64,000 nucleotides of DNA, from NCBI GenBank assembly GCA_963082975.1, contig OY720348.1, positions 22,745,146 through 22,809,145 on the forward strand. The letters run 5' to 3'. The notes under the pieces are model-generated. The model had not been told where the DNA came from, did not search any database, and saw nothing but the letters and a program-made list of their open reading frames with translations. A program made the translations under genes and the position numbers. Positions 47,267-59,270 of the stretch are shown in pieces. The DNA is from Labia minor. Its lineage: Eukaryota > Arthropoda > Insecta > Dermaptera > Spongiphoridae. Within the stretch, counting starts at the first letter, position 1, and each line of letters starts with the position of its first letter.

Positions 47267-49950
47267 TAAACAAGAAAAAAATGTAATTTTTGATCAAAAG
47301 TTCCTTTGAGTGTCTGTAGTCTTTTAAGTATTTACAATTTATATACTTTAATGGGAGCCCCCCCCCCCCCTAATTTGGCTTCCAACCAGAAAGTTGAAAA
47401 TCCATGCACTGTTGATAGGTTGATACCATAAGGGGAGACTTGAGTGGAAGTAAATAGTTATGAAATAAATATTTAATTTTCATTTATTTTATATAATAAA
47501 TTTACAAACCATCCTTTCAAAATTAAAATGATTTTTGGTATTTTTAAGAAATTAATATATATATATATAAATTTTGTTTTAATATTAATTAAATTAAAAT
47601 GTCATATGACCAAGTTTTGCACATTTCAGTTAATTATAAAAGAATCTCTACTCTATTCCTTATATTTAAATTAAAGAAAACTTTCGGGCTCAGTGTTCAC
47701 AATTTTTCTCGTTATTTCATCTAAAAAAAAGAACAAAATTTAAATAATTTTCATGTTACAATTTTCAAAAATTATTTTTTTTTTTTTTTAAATATTTGTT
47801 AGGTTAGTTTTATAATGTTGTTATCTATTCATTAATAATAGTTGGCAGTACAATCCAAATACTACTTACTGACAAATTTGAATAAATTGATTGTAATTAA
47901 AAACCAACACTCAAAAGTATTTGTCAATTTTGTGAATTAAATTAAATCAAATAAAAAAAAAACATATAATAAAAAGTAATTTAAAGACTTTCTATTATCT
48001 TGATTTCAATTAAAAAGTATAATATAGAATAGTCATTATGAAAGGATAAGTAGGTATTCCTTTACTTGTAAGGTAATACACAAGTAAAGGAAAAGTAGTA
48101 TTTATTTTTATTTAATATAAATCACAAGATAGTAAAAATAGTATTTAGATTAAAATATTTTAATATTTCCAGTATTAATTAAATTAAAAATTTGAAATAG
48201 ATAGGGGAGTTTAAATATATTTAGTTGTCTCCTGTTAGTTATTAATTATAAATATTATTGTTTACAATTTCCTTTTATTTTCATATTATTAATTTATAGC
48301 CCAATGAAAGAAAAAAAAATATTTTCAAATCCAAAATTTTAATTTCCCAGTCATTGAAAGTGATATTTTAAACTTGATCAAGCACACACAAAAACGTGCA
48401 CAATAACACACATACTAACATAATACAAGGTTGATTACATTGCTCTTTGTGCAAATGGTCGATCTCGTCTGGCCTTTAAGAGAAGCAGCACAATGAGATG
48501 CAAACAGCACGAGATTTAAGGGATGCCCTAAAAAGCGAACAACCACAATTCAAATCAGTCCCAACTAGCCACACCCTCCTCCCCTACATTTTAACAACAT
48601 TGTCCATCATGGTATTGTATTCAATTAATGAAATCAAAACTCATAAAATAATTAACATTTTATTATAGAAAAAACCTGGTTGGTTTATGTTTGGATTGGT
48701 AAACTCATTGTTTTTCATTTTCCGAAATTGTATCATATATAACATAATCAGAATAAGGCATAAATAAATAAATTTTTTTGAATGAATTCTAGACTTAAAT
48801 AAAAAACAATGTTATAACAAACTGCAATATGTGATATATTAAAGGCGTATATCCAATTTTAGTACAGCTAGGTTAAAATTTATGTTTGCTCACCCTTGTG
48901 AGTGTTAATAAATAGTAGTAGTATATATATATATATGTATGTAGGACAATATAAATTGATTTACGCTACGGCCCTTTGGCTCTCGCCCCAAGGCGCAGAC
49001 ATTACGCCAAAACGTTTCATTTTGCATTTGTAATCATTAGATTCGAGTTGATTGCCATCTTGGGTCTCGCCCTCGGAAACAAAGGCCTCCAGGCGGAAAT
49101 TACAGAAAAATCATTACCAAAGTTATGAATGTGGGAAAACAAGATTGCAATCATTTGTGGTAAATTGTTATCATTTAGTGAATAATGATGATTATTCTTG
49201 GTCAGTCTGTATCAACCGAATTCAGGAATTACCCGTGTTGTTGTTCAACAAATATCGAGAGAGAGAGAGCGAAAGAAGAGAAAATGCACTGTGATTCGAG
49301 GAATCCCCGCATGAAAATAATAATATTCTTTGAATTAACTCAAATTATATTCTATTTTATTCTATAATTATAACCATATACTATAAATGATCAACAATAA
49401 TTAAAAGAATTTTGAACTATAAAATATTCTAAAAAAACTGCAGTTTTAAAATTATAAATATTTAGTTAAAGATTTTAAATTTGAATATATGAATTGATAT
49501 ATATAATATTTGTATATATAATATATAATATTAAATATATTAATTTATAGATAATATTAAACTATAGATACATTTGAATTTAAATACAATTATGATTATT
49601 ATTAATACTTTAAAGACTTGTCGGCATCCAAGGTCATTAACGTCATTCTGTTTCATATAATGTTGGCAATATTTTAAAGAAAATTTGTCATTGGTAGCAT
49701 CACATGGTCACTCATATCTGACATTGGTATATATGTAAATTATTAAATAAATAAATAAATGTTACTAATACTATTAGATTGGCTGTAAAAGAGCTACTGG
49801 ACTTAAAAACTAGAATAAATAAATTAAAGTTATATTCTATCTCAGTTTGTCAATGAGCTAGCAGTGAGCTGTTTCCCAACACCAAAAAATATTCTTATAA
49901 AATTCAATATACTAATCTAATTCAATGAAGGATTTTTATATCACTTGGAG
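47267..49950. other. Intergenic sequence with two GC-balanced patches
   Basis: It is mostly AT-rich. 48430-48600 (GTGCAAATGGTCGATCTCGT, GAGATGCAAACAGCACGAGA) and 48955-49110 (TACGGCCCTTTGGCTCTCGC, CATCTTGGGTCTCGCCCTCG) are non-repetitive and more balanced in composition. Neither contains a convincing exon. They may be conserved non-coding DNA. Confidence 0.35.
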
Positions 49951-49954
49951 AGGT

Positions 49955-50528
49955 GAGTCTACTTTGTGCTACAAGCGCTTTAAAAAAGCACGCAAAGTTC
50001 GATCATGGGAAGATTTTGCTCGATTACAATAGCGTGATGCATCATGAGTTCTTGCCAACAGGTCGTACTGTTAATAAGGAATACTTCAAGGAAGTTATAC
50101 AACGTTTGCCTGAAGCAATACAACTCAAATGAACGGAATTAATGAAAAACAAATCATGGATTCTGCACTAGCTCACAAATTATTGCAGTTTGGTGATTTT
50201 TGTCCAAAATGAACACCGTAATCATGCCTCAACTACCGTATTCACCAGATTTGATTCCCTGCGACTTTTTCCTATTCCCAAAATTGAAGAGACCAATGAA
50301 AGGAAAGCGTTTTGCCACAATTGATGAGATAAAGTCGGAATCGAAGAACAAGCTGATGGCCATACCGAAAAGCGCATTTCAGAAGTGGTTCGATGATTAG
50401 AAGAAGCGCTAGCATAAGTCCATTATATCTGAGGGGAATTACTTTGAAGGGGACAAAATGGATATGGATGAATTAATAAATACTTTTCGAAATAATTCAA
50501 AATTCACCTTTTCTTTTGAACAAACCTA
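49955..50528 (+). mobile_element. Mariner-type transposon copy 4, 5'-truncated
   Basis: Same family as 10508-11382. It starts inside the transposase (YKRFKKAR..VRS, then VHHEFLPTGRTVNKEYFKEV, partly in shifted frames). The catalytic HDN region is deleted. The frame from about 50200 gives MPQLPYSPDLIPCDFFLFPK and KGKRFATIDEIKSESKNKLM, with a stop replacing a Trp codon in FDDWKKR. The 3' end CACCTTTTCTTTTGAACAAA is intact; the 5' terminal repeat is gone. Confidence 0.87.
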
Positions 50529-50743
50529 GTAATTTAATCTAATCTTATTATGCTAAGTATAAATTGATATGCCTATTTGATTATTTAATGTAAGTAGTCT
50601 AAAATATTTAAATAATTTAATGTAGTTCTAACATAATCAGTTCATTATCATCAATCATTAGTTGCAAAATAATTTAGTGTAAACTTGCATCACCTTGTAA
50701 AAATCTGCTTCTTTTTACACAATTTTATTCAATTTTTTTTTAA

Positions 50744-52315
50744 ATGGACCACAAAAAGAAATTATCCGGTGCACAAAATCACAAAAGAAAATTGTTAATA
50801 AATGCACTAATTCAAAATCAATCTAGAGATCTCAACGATTTTATTAAGAAGCATAAATTCGTTTCCGACGATACTAATCGTATTTTAGAGCCATCAAATA
50901 CGAGTACAACACAAACAGATTATAATGAGATCCTGATTTATCCACCGCTTTAGACCAATCAAATACAACAAAAATAGTAAATGATGACCCTTTCCATCTA
51001 TCAGTTTAGACCAGTCAAACATACCAAAAAAGGGGAAATAATGATCTTGGCCCATCCACCAGTTCTTCTTCTAATTTAATTAAAGAAGAAGATGAATTAA
51101 TTGTGCCACAATTAGATAAAACCGCATGTTTAGAAAACTTGGATGATATTGGTAAATGGTCGAAACTTAATGAAAAGTTACGAGTGATTTTGATTGAAAT
51201 GGGACCTGTTCAAAATAAAGATTTAGATTATCCGAGAGATATCGATGGACGTAAATTTAGTAATATTTATTATAATAGAAAAAAATGGAAAAACAGTCCC
51301 AAGAACATGGCTATTGTATTCTATTTCGTTAGATTCTGACTGCTTTAGTTGCAAACTTTCTCTTCGTTAGAATATGTAAGTCTTGTTGATGGTTTCAATG
51401 ATTGGAAAAATTTATTCAAGACAGAAAGTATTTTAAGACTATTATTAACTTTTCCGATAAGTCTGGCAACTGGTGAACGATCATTTTTAAAACTAAAATT
51501 GTTTAAAACAATACTTACGATCAACCATGTCACAAATAAGACTAGACAATTTAGCTTTAATTTCATTTGAAAATAATATTTGTGATTACTTAGAAATTAA
51601 GAATATAATTGATTATTTTGTAAATATTAAAATACAAAAACTCAAATTTTAATAAATAAGTATGTATGTACGAGGGTGGGGTGAAAAGTTTCCAGCCTGA
51701 CCAAGAAAAACGATGTTTTTAAATTTTTTTTCTTTTTGCTTTATTTTTCAACATTCAAGAAAGCTGAGACCTGTACGATGTCAGCTGAACGTGTGCAAAA
51801 TATTTTGCACAAGCATTTGAATATGAAAAGCTGTGTGCAACGCGCGTGCCGCGTTTGCTAACGTTAAACCAAAAATTGCTTCGAAAAACCATTTCTACCG
51901 AGAATTTGGAGCTGTAGGCGTAATCCAAACGAATTTTTGCGTCGATTCATAACTGTTGATGAGACTTAAATTAAATTAAATCAAATTTAATTAATTAATT
52001 AATTTAATTAATTAGAACACGGTTATGAGAAATGTATCAGCGTTGATGGAGATTATGTTGAAAAATATAGCAAAAAGAAAAATTTAAAAACATCGTTTTT
52101 CTTGGTCAGGCCGGAAACTTTTCACCCCACCCTAGTATGTATAAATAAAATGAAAAATAAAATTTACGTAAGTTTATTTTACCCTGAACAAAAATCTATA
52201 CCAATACAACAAAAATTTTAAAGGTAGGTAAATAATAATTAAATTGTATTTAAAATAGTTGGGGCGCCCAATTCGGACTTGCAGGCGGGCGACTTCTAGT
52301 CTTGCGCCAGGACTG
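50744..52315 (+). mobile_element. hAT transposon of the ZMYM1-like group, decayed
   Basis: The transposase start MDHKKKLSGAQNHKRKLL (50744) leads, after stops, to the TTF-type zinc-finger region (LDYPRDIDGRKFSNIYYNRK; in another frame PRTWLLYSISLDSDCFSCKL). A deletion then joins GFNDWKNLFK directly to the C-terminal dimerisation part (SILRLLLTFPISLATGERSF, LALISFENNICDYL, ending about 51652). The hAT-like terminus CTTGCGCCAGGACTG ends at about 52315. The 5' terminus was not found. A mariner is inserted at 51671-52135. Confidence 0.83.
51671..52135 (+). mobile_element. Third mariner family with about 55-bp inverted ends
   Basis: The ends CGAGGGTGGGGTGAAAAGTT and AACTTTTCACCCCACCCTAG extend inverted for about 55 bp. 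TA lies on both sides (51669-51670, 52136-52137). The interior keeps NPNEFLRRFITVDET, with the first catalytic aspartate, and a C-terminal GYEKCISVDGDYVEKY, separated by an AT-rich (TTAA)n patch where the catalytic core should be. It is inactive. Confidence 0.87.
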
Positions 52316-52379
52316 GTAAAAGGTTTTCATCCATTTTGTTTCAGTATATTACATAAAACATTCATTTGTTTTTGTGTTC

Positions 52380-52505
52380 TTAGACAGACAGAGAGACAGA
52401 CATAAAAAATTCTAAAATCATTTTTGGATTCTAGAGGTCATGGAACGCGAAGATGTGTACAAATTTTTAAATTCTGAGCAACGTGCAGACAAAATTCTTT
52501 ATATA
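52380..52505 (+). repeat. Short repeat family F
   Basis: AGACAGACATAAAAAATTCT, ATCATTTTTGGATTCTA, CATGGAACGCGAA and AAATTCTGAGCAACGTGCAG recur at 55245-55310 and 56575-56700. The tail also occurs in the SINE-like unit at 22985. Confidence 0.7.
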
Positions 52506-52517
52506 TATATATATATA

Positions 52518-52823
52518 TCTTATCTTATTATGCTAGCTAAAATTGTATATATCTATCTATATATCTATTTATCTATAACCATTGGTTCTCAAAAACCGCT
52601 CTAACGATTTTTTTCAAATTCACACTAGATATAGTATTTATAAAGAAAAATTGAGTTTTATTGATCACATCTCTTGAAACTTACAGCTTCATTATTAATT
52701 TCTTAATTGAAAATTATATATGGGTGTGACGTCATCAATTTTACTTCAATTAATATTTTTTTTATATTTAAAATATTTTAAAATAAAATAAATTTCGAAA
52801 TAAAATTAAAAATATTTATTTTT

Positions 52824-52861
<38 letters not shown>

Positions 52862-53730
52862 TAATCTATTTATTAAACAACAAAATAAAATACGGATGGT
52901 TGACTCCCGCTTTTTTTTAAATGAATTGTATTAACATTTTTTTATATTTAAAATATTTTAAAATTCATTATTTAATTTCGAAATAAAATTAAAAATATTT
53001 ATTTTTAATAAAATATATATATATATTTATTAATCACTCTCAAAAAAAACAAAAACAAAAACAAAAAAACATATAATTCTTGCAAAGAGAGTAAAAATGT
53101 CAAGTTAATAAACTAAATATATCAGTCTAATGGGTAAAGGCACTGTTTTGAATAGTCAACTTAGCAGGATCGAAACCGGCGGAAAAAAATTTTTTTTTTT
53201 TTTATCTATTATTTTTTAATAAATTACTATTTTATATTTATTTATTCATTGTTCTTTTATTAAATTTAATATTTATTAATATTATTTATTATTAATTTAT
53301 ATATGGACAAATGACACTCATATTGAAATTTGACTCCAGCCTTTTTTTTAAAAGATATTGTATTAATATTTTTTTTATATTTAAAATATTTTAAAATTTT
53401 TTATTTAATTTCGAAATAAAATTAAAAATATATATTTTTATAATTATAAATTACGATATATATTTATCATTCTTCCAATAAAAAAAAAATATTCATGCAC
53501 TTAGAAACATATCTAATAATACATATTTATGTATTATTGAGGACCCCAAGTTCCATTCATTTTAATCAGATTGATGCAATGATGCAACATTTAATAATTG
53601 TAATAAATAATTAAAGAATTGTATATCAGCTCGGTGTCCCAAGTATTAATATTACCAGCCAAACCCAATATAATAATGAATTATTTTTTTTTAACTTAAT
53701 TACCTAGCCGAGGCTCGGGGTCCCGGTGTG
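52518..53730 (+). repeat. Family D interspersed repeat, copy 2 (expanded)
   Basis: It starts ATCTTATCTTATTATGCTAG and ends CCGAGGCTCGGGGTCCCGG. The middle holds three successive copies of a unit with TATATTTAAAATATTTTAAA and ATTTCGAAATAAAATTAAAA (near 52760, 52950 and 53370), where copy 1 at 13272 has one. Confidence 0.7.
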
Positions 53731-53862
53731 ATCTTAATATATTGTCAGAATTAGATAAATAATGTAGAGAGAAAAATTATTTAAAAATAGATATTTATTT
53801 AAATGAAATAAAATTATTTAATTTACAGAATGAAAATGTCTATAATAATGTCTAAACTTTTT

Positions 53863-53970
53863 TTCGAGCGACAGCTCGGTATCCCAGGTATTAATATTAC
53901 CAGCCAAACCCAATAATAATGAATCATTTTTTTTAACTTAAGTACCGAGCCGAGGCTCGGGGTCCCGGTA
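53863..53970 (+). repeat. Family D, 3' terminal fragment
   Basis: CGAGCGACAGCTCGGTATCC to the terminal hairpin CCGAGCC-GA-GGCTCGG followed by GGTCCCGGTA. This is the same end module as copies 1 and 2, only 130 bp after copy 2. Confidence 0.7.
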
Positions 53971-55000
53971 TAGAAATATTATACAAATTGTGTTTTGACA
54001 TATCTATTTTTTTAATTTAGTTTCAAATATTCATTTTTTAAAGATATATTATTATTATAAATTATGAATATAATATTTTTCAAAATTATCATTAAATATA
54101 CGTATTTTATAGTATAATTCTCTTGAACTCATTTTATAGTCACTAATTGATCTTTACAATTATCTATTTAATTTATATTTGTTTGAATATTTGTATTAAA
54201 TTGTAAACAAATTCAATTTTTTTTTAAAATTTATATAAGATTTAATATTATTTTTTATCAATATTATATCACAAAAAAAAAAAATTAATAAAGATAATGA
54301 ACATCAACTTTGTAATATATTTATTTATTTAAAAATGTACAATTTGTCTAAATTAATTTGTTTATTTTATTTAAAAAATTGTATTTAATATGTATACAAA
54401 AGCTTAAAAAAGGAATTTGTGAGCTTAGTATATTTTATTAGAACTTATTTTTTCTAATTATTTTATTTATATCGATGAAGTTTTAAATAATTTTATTATT
54501 AATTATCATTATTTTTAAAATTAATATTTGTTTATTTAATAAAAGGGGGGAGAATTCAAATATCAATATTACAGAAAAATTTCTCCCTCCGCGGTAGCAT
54601 TAAAATTCCCTATGCACTTTCAAATCAAGATCTCATGGTTGCGGTTGGGTTCGGTTCTGATATTCTCGACCGAACCCACCCGCAATTCTTAACATCACTT
54701 GCAATGATTAAAAAGATTTGCTTAGTATAGGTGGGAAAGAGATAAAAAATAAACATTTTTATGGACCGAATTTTTCCGACTCATGCCGAAAGTGCACGAA
54801 AAATTAATCATCTTTCTCTTTCTAACATGATAATTTTTTAATTTGTTTAAAAATAATAAAACCATTTCTATATGATCAATTGGTTAGATTATATTTGAAT
54901 TCTCCCGACATTTATTTTAACCATATAAACGATTATAAATTATAATATTACATATGTGAAAACATATATTTATATTATATAAATAATATTATAATTTAAG
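53971..55000. other. AT-rich sequence with one hairpin
   Basis: An imperfect inverted repeat with 17-bp arms (TTGCGGTTGGGTTCGGT at 54639-54655; partner 54669-54685) lies in a GC-richer patch, 54540-54800. No gene is seen. Confidence 0.5.
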
Positions 55001-55004
55001 CAAT

Positions 55005-55310
55005 ATTCAGACAAAATACTTTATATAATTCAAGATAATTACTTTTTCTTATAATTTGATTATTTTTATTCATAATTTTTAATGAAGATAGATTATTATT
55101 TAAAGTATTTGATATATATTTGATTTTAAAAATTATTAATAATTGATTGATAAATTATTAATAATCGATTAATAAATAGTTTACAGTGTGTTAAATAAGT
55201 TAAAAAGACCAATATTAGAAAAATCACGACCCAATTTTCGGGACATACAGACAGGCAGACATGAAAAATTCTAAAATCATTTTTGGATTCTAAAGGTTCA
55301 CTACAAAAAA
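55005..55310 (+). repeat. Direct repeat (partner 56315-56620) around a family A copy
   Basis: The sequence from CAATATTCAGACAAAATACT to the GACAGGCAGAC patch is repeated at 56315-56620 with few changes. The family A element at 55628-56265 lies between the copies. Confidence 0.8.
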
Positions 55311-55627
55311 GTTTGGGAACCTTTGATATAAAGAAATAAAAATAAATAAAATTGTGAAATTAATGATTATTTTTATATTAATAAAGTTTATTTTTATTGT
55401 GAAATGTAAAAAATAAAAAAATAAAAAATAGTTTATTTTAGTTCAATGACAAAGCGTCTCCATTGCTTTGAAGTAAAAATTTATTATCTTCTTAATTTTT
55501 TAACTCAAAACAAATACCGCGTTCAAATGGAAAGAAATGTTTTGATGTTATGACAGTTTATTCGTTGAAGTAAAAGTAAAAATTTGAACAAAAAAATCCG
55601 TACATATATACCTCGTCATACCTTTTT

Positions 55628-56265
55628 ACTATCTCGCCAGAGATAGTATTGCGATCATGAAAATTTTCGATGTTGAGATTTTGATGTTTTTATACGTTTT
55701 GAAGGTTCCTGAATCATTTTCACTAAGGTTGAGAAAAATGTCTGTGTGTGTGTATGTGTGTGTGTATGTGTGTGTGTATGTGTGTATGTGTGTGTGTATG
55801 TATGTAGGCAAGATTACGCAAAAACGGTTTGAGCTAGAATGATGAAATTTGGTACATGGACATTATTCAAAATTCATAGTTTTCTATCAACTTTTGAGAA
55901 ATGTAGCTCAACCGGAAGAGGGTCATTACCTACAACGTTTTGATTTTTTTTCCTCTAAAGTGACCGTAAAAATAAAGATATATGTTTGATAATTTTTCAC
56001 ATGATTAATAATTATATAAAACTGCTATATATAGAATTTCAGCTTGATTGATTCGCTGAAATTACCAGAATTAATTTTTTAACACTGAAAATCTCACGCG
56101 TCAACACGTGACGTGGTGCCATCAACAAAAAGCCAAACATGCGCTGGTTTAATATTTATTATTTATTATTTATAATTTATAATTAATTAAATTTAATTTA
56201 AATATAATATATTATGTTATTTAATCCAATTCAAATTGCGAGATAGTCGAGTGGAGACACTCCAG
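55628..56265 (+). mobile_element. Family A element, copy 6 (reference copy)
   Basis: Complete copy. The 5' end ACTATCTCGCCAGAGATAGT (55628-55647) is a perfect 8-bp-stem hairpin preceded by TTTTT. A (TG)n/(TATG)n microsatellite spans about 55741-55804. GCGAGATAGT (56238-56247) is the inverse complement of the first 10 bases. The terminal hairpin TGGAG-ACA-CTCCA (56252-56264) follows. It has no coding capacity; the open frames in it read the microsatellite. The arrangement fits Helentron-associated (DINE-1-like) elements. Confidence 0.85.
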
Positions 56266-56314
56266 CTAATTTTACTTCTATATTTATAATGTAGAAAAAT
56301 TATTTATTAAAATA

Positions 56315-56700
56315 TTATATAAATAATATTATAATTTAAGCAATATTCAGACAAAATACTTTATATTTCAAGATAATTACTTTTCTTATATAATTAAATT
56401 ATTTTCATTCATAATTTTTAATGAAGATAGTTTATTATTTAAAGAATTTGATGTTTTGATTTTAAAAATTATTAATAATTGATTGATAAATTATTAATAA
56501 TCGATTAATAAATAGTTGACGGTGTATTAAATAAGTTAAAAAGGCCAATATTAGAAAAATCACGACCCAATTTTAGGGACATAAAGACAGGCAGACGAAA
56601 TATTCTAAAATCACTTTTGGAATTTAAAGTTCATGAAACGCGAATATATGCAAAAAATTTTAAATTCTCAGCAATGTGCAGACAAAACCTTTTTTTATAT
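56315..56700 (+). repeat. Direct repeat, second copy, with repeat F tail
   Basis: See 55005-55310. This copy continues through the full repeat F to GCAATGTGCAGACAAAACC. Confidence 0.75.
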
Positions 56701-56801
56701 ATATAGATATAAATAAATCAAAATTACCAAAATATATATTATTTTATATCAACAGGCCATACTTTTCTGTTATTCAGTGCATTAATACATACGTTTAAGA
56801 C

Positions 56802-57115
56802 AGTGATTTTCAACCACTGTGCCGCGGCACTTTTGTGTGCCGCGAGATTTTCAAAATGTTCCGCTAAATTTTATAAATGTAATGTACAAATTAAGAAAAA
56901 GTACTTAATTATTTTATATGTATGTAAAAAAATAACGGTAAAATGTTTTTGCGATCAGTCTCTTAAACATCAATCGATGTTGTCTACCGGTAAATTGACG
57001 ACTTTTACAAAACAGCGTACGAATACCTTTTTTATGTGTAAGAAAACAATTGCTAGTGTATCCGTATTTTCTAAAAAAAAAAACAAAAAAAAAAAGGTAA
57101 ATTTTTTTTCCGATT
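56802..57115 (+). mobile_element. Possible 5' part of a hAT element
   Basis: CAGTGATTTTCAACCACTG, then TGCCGCGGCACTTTTGTGTG, is a typical hAT start with a subterminal palindrome (GTGCCGCGGCAC). An open frame of 104 codons follows but matches nothing I know. No 3' terminus or target duplication was found before the family A copy at 57176. Confidence 0.45.
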
Positions 57116-57175
57116 AGGCTGATATATGACAATTAGACTAATGCGTTTTTTACTATTAAATATCTATTTGTTTTT

Positions 57176-57781
57176 ATTATCTCGCTAGAGATAGTATTGC
57201 GATCATTAAAATTTTCGATGTCGTGATTTTGATGTTTTTATACGCTTTGGAGGTTCCTGAATGATTTTCACTAAGGTTGAGGAAAATGTCTCTGTGTGTA
57301 TGTATGTGTGCATGTATGTAGACAAGATTACGCAAAAACGATATGAGATAGAACCATGAAATTTTATTTACGTGCAGTATTCAAAATTTGTAGTTTTCTA
57401 TCAACTTTTGAGAAATGTAGCTCAACCGGAAGAGGGTCATTACCTACAATGTTTTGATTTTTTTTTTCTCTAAAGTGATCTAAAAATAACGATATATGTT
57501 TGATAGTTTTTCACATGATTAAAAATTGTATAAAACTGCTATATATAGAATTTCAGCTTGATTAAATCGCTGAAAGAAATTAATTTTTTATTACTGCAAA
57601 TCTCACGCGCCAACACGTGACGTGGTGCCATCAACAAAGAGCCAAACATGCGCTGGTTTAATAAATATAATTTATTAATTTTAATTTATAATTTATAATT
57701 AATTAATTTTAATTTAAATATAATATATTATGTTATTTAATCCAAATCAAATTGCGAGTAAGTCGAGTGAAGACACTCCAG
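57176..57781 (+). mobile_element. Family A element, copy 7
   Basis: It starts TTTTT|ATTATCTCGCTAGAGATAGT and ends GAAGACACTCCAG. The 3' inverted motif is altered (GCGAGTAAGT). 14 bp further on is a truncated copy of the TAGGGTGACC MITE (57795-57831). Confidence 0.8.
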
Positions 57782-57831
57782 CTTATTTTACAAATGTCCC
57801 GGTTTGGTGTTTTCGAAATATGGTCACCCTA

Positions 57832-58600
57832 CTTATATTACATAATAATAAAATTAACTTTATATAAATATTTGGCATCACTTCTATTTTGTTTCTTATA
57901 TTAATATAATAGATATAGAATGTAATTAGTAATGATCGATAAAATAAAATTAAAAAATATTTCGATGATATTGTATTGTATTATAATAACACATGTGATT
58001 GATGTTCCGGGTATCCAAACATTCTCGAACATGACTAGTATTTTATTAAAAAAAAAAAAAAAATTAGTTTGATAAACTTTCCCAAAATAAACCACTCTTT
58101 TATATGTAATCTAAACGCTTTTCTCTCTAAAGCGGCCATTGCTAACATTGGCCCCTCATTCCCTTTCCTGAATTAAAGTAAAACGACTACCTCTTTTAAT
58201 AAAAGGCAATTATTACGAGAGGCTTTTTCACAAGAGCAAACGTCAGAATGTCGCATTTAATCAAAAGCATCCGCTATTTGACCTGATAAAGGAGTTTGAT
58301 GAAAAGCTTCGCTAATATTCATTTTAAAATTGTATGCTTTAATTAACTATTATTTTAAATACAAATATGATGTCATCACGCATCACAATACATTCATTGA
58401 AAATAATTCATAATAAATAAGCATAATTTTTAAATAAACTAATAATAATATAAATATACATAGAGTAATCTTAGCTTTATTTAAAAAAAAAATATATATT
58501 TTTTTTTTTAGAAAAAAGTTAATTTTTGTTTTTGGAAAATAATTCTCCAGATTAGTTGTAATGTCATAGATTTGTATAAAACTTTGCTAGTGGATTCCTT
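57832..58600. other. Intergenic; candidate conserved patch
   Basis: 58095-58330 (AAAGCGGCCATTGCTAACAT, CAAACGTCAGAATGTCGCAT) is non-repetitive and GC-balanced with no open frame, perhaps regulatory. The rest is AT-rich. Confidence 0.35.
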
Positions 58601-58613
58601 TTTACCGACCGAC

Positions 58614-59246
58614 GATAGTAAGGGAGGTATTGTTTTCACACCAAATTTCACATGTGGAGATTTTTACATATCTCCACGAATCATGCATTTTCTTAACAGA
58701 AAAAAGTATTTTTAGCATGATGTCTGTCCGTCCGTCTGTCCGTCCGTCCGTATAGATGTGTACAGCCTGAACGGCTTAACGGATTTTGATGAAATTTGGT
58801 ATATTTACTTAATGCATCAGTGGGATGAATTGATCAACTTTTGGTGCAAATCCGAAAACCGGAAGTGGTAGTATTAGCGATCGACGATAAGAAGGGAAGG
58901 GTTATTTTCGCACCAAATTTCACATAAGGAGATTTTTTTACATATCACCACGAATGTATTGGTTTTATCCTCGGGAAAAATCATCTTCATTATGTTTTTC
59001 TTAATTTAAAATTATATGACGTTACCCAGCCCTTCATGACGTCACAGCCTCGGGTAACGCCGGCAACGCCGGCTACTTCAGCTATATATTATAAATAAAA
59101 TAAAATTAAAAATATTTATGTTATATGCCTATCTGTTTTTTATTACATTAATAGATATAATAAAATTATTTGAAATTGTTTCTGTAGCTGGAAATTAATT
59201 TATTTCAAACCGTCGGTCGGTTCGGACCTGGCCACAGGTCAACTTA
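58614..59246 (+). mobile_element. Family B element, copy 3 (reference copy)
   Basis: The 5' end ACCGACCGACGAT (58614-58626) is matched by its inverse ACCGTCGGTCGGT at 59209-59221 (12 of 13). The terminal hairpin GACCTG-GCCA-CAGGTC (59225-59240) follows. A TCCGTCCGTC tract lies at about 58724-58751. It contains a GACGT-rich core and a GCCGGCAACGCCGGC palindrome near 59058. It is non-coding, with the same layout as family A. Confidence 0.85.
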
Positions 59247-59270
59247 TTATATTTCAAAGAAACTTTCCTT

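Noticed and set aside
55657..55842. Open frames over the microsatellite of family A copies
   Set aside because: They recur in every copy at the (TG)n tract, are short, and have no conserved protein; the element is non-coding.
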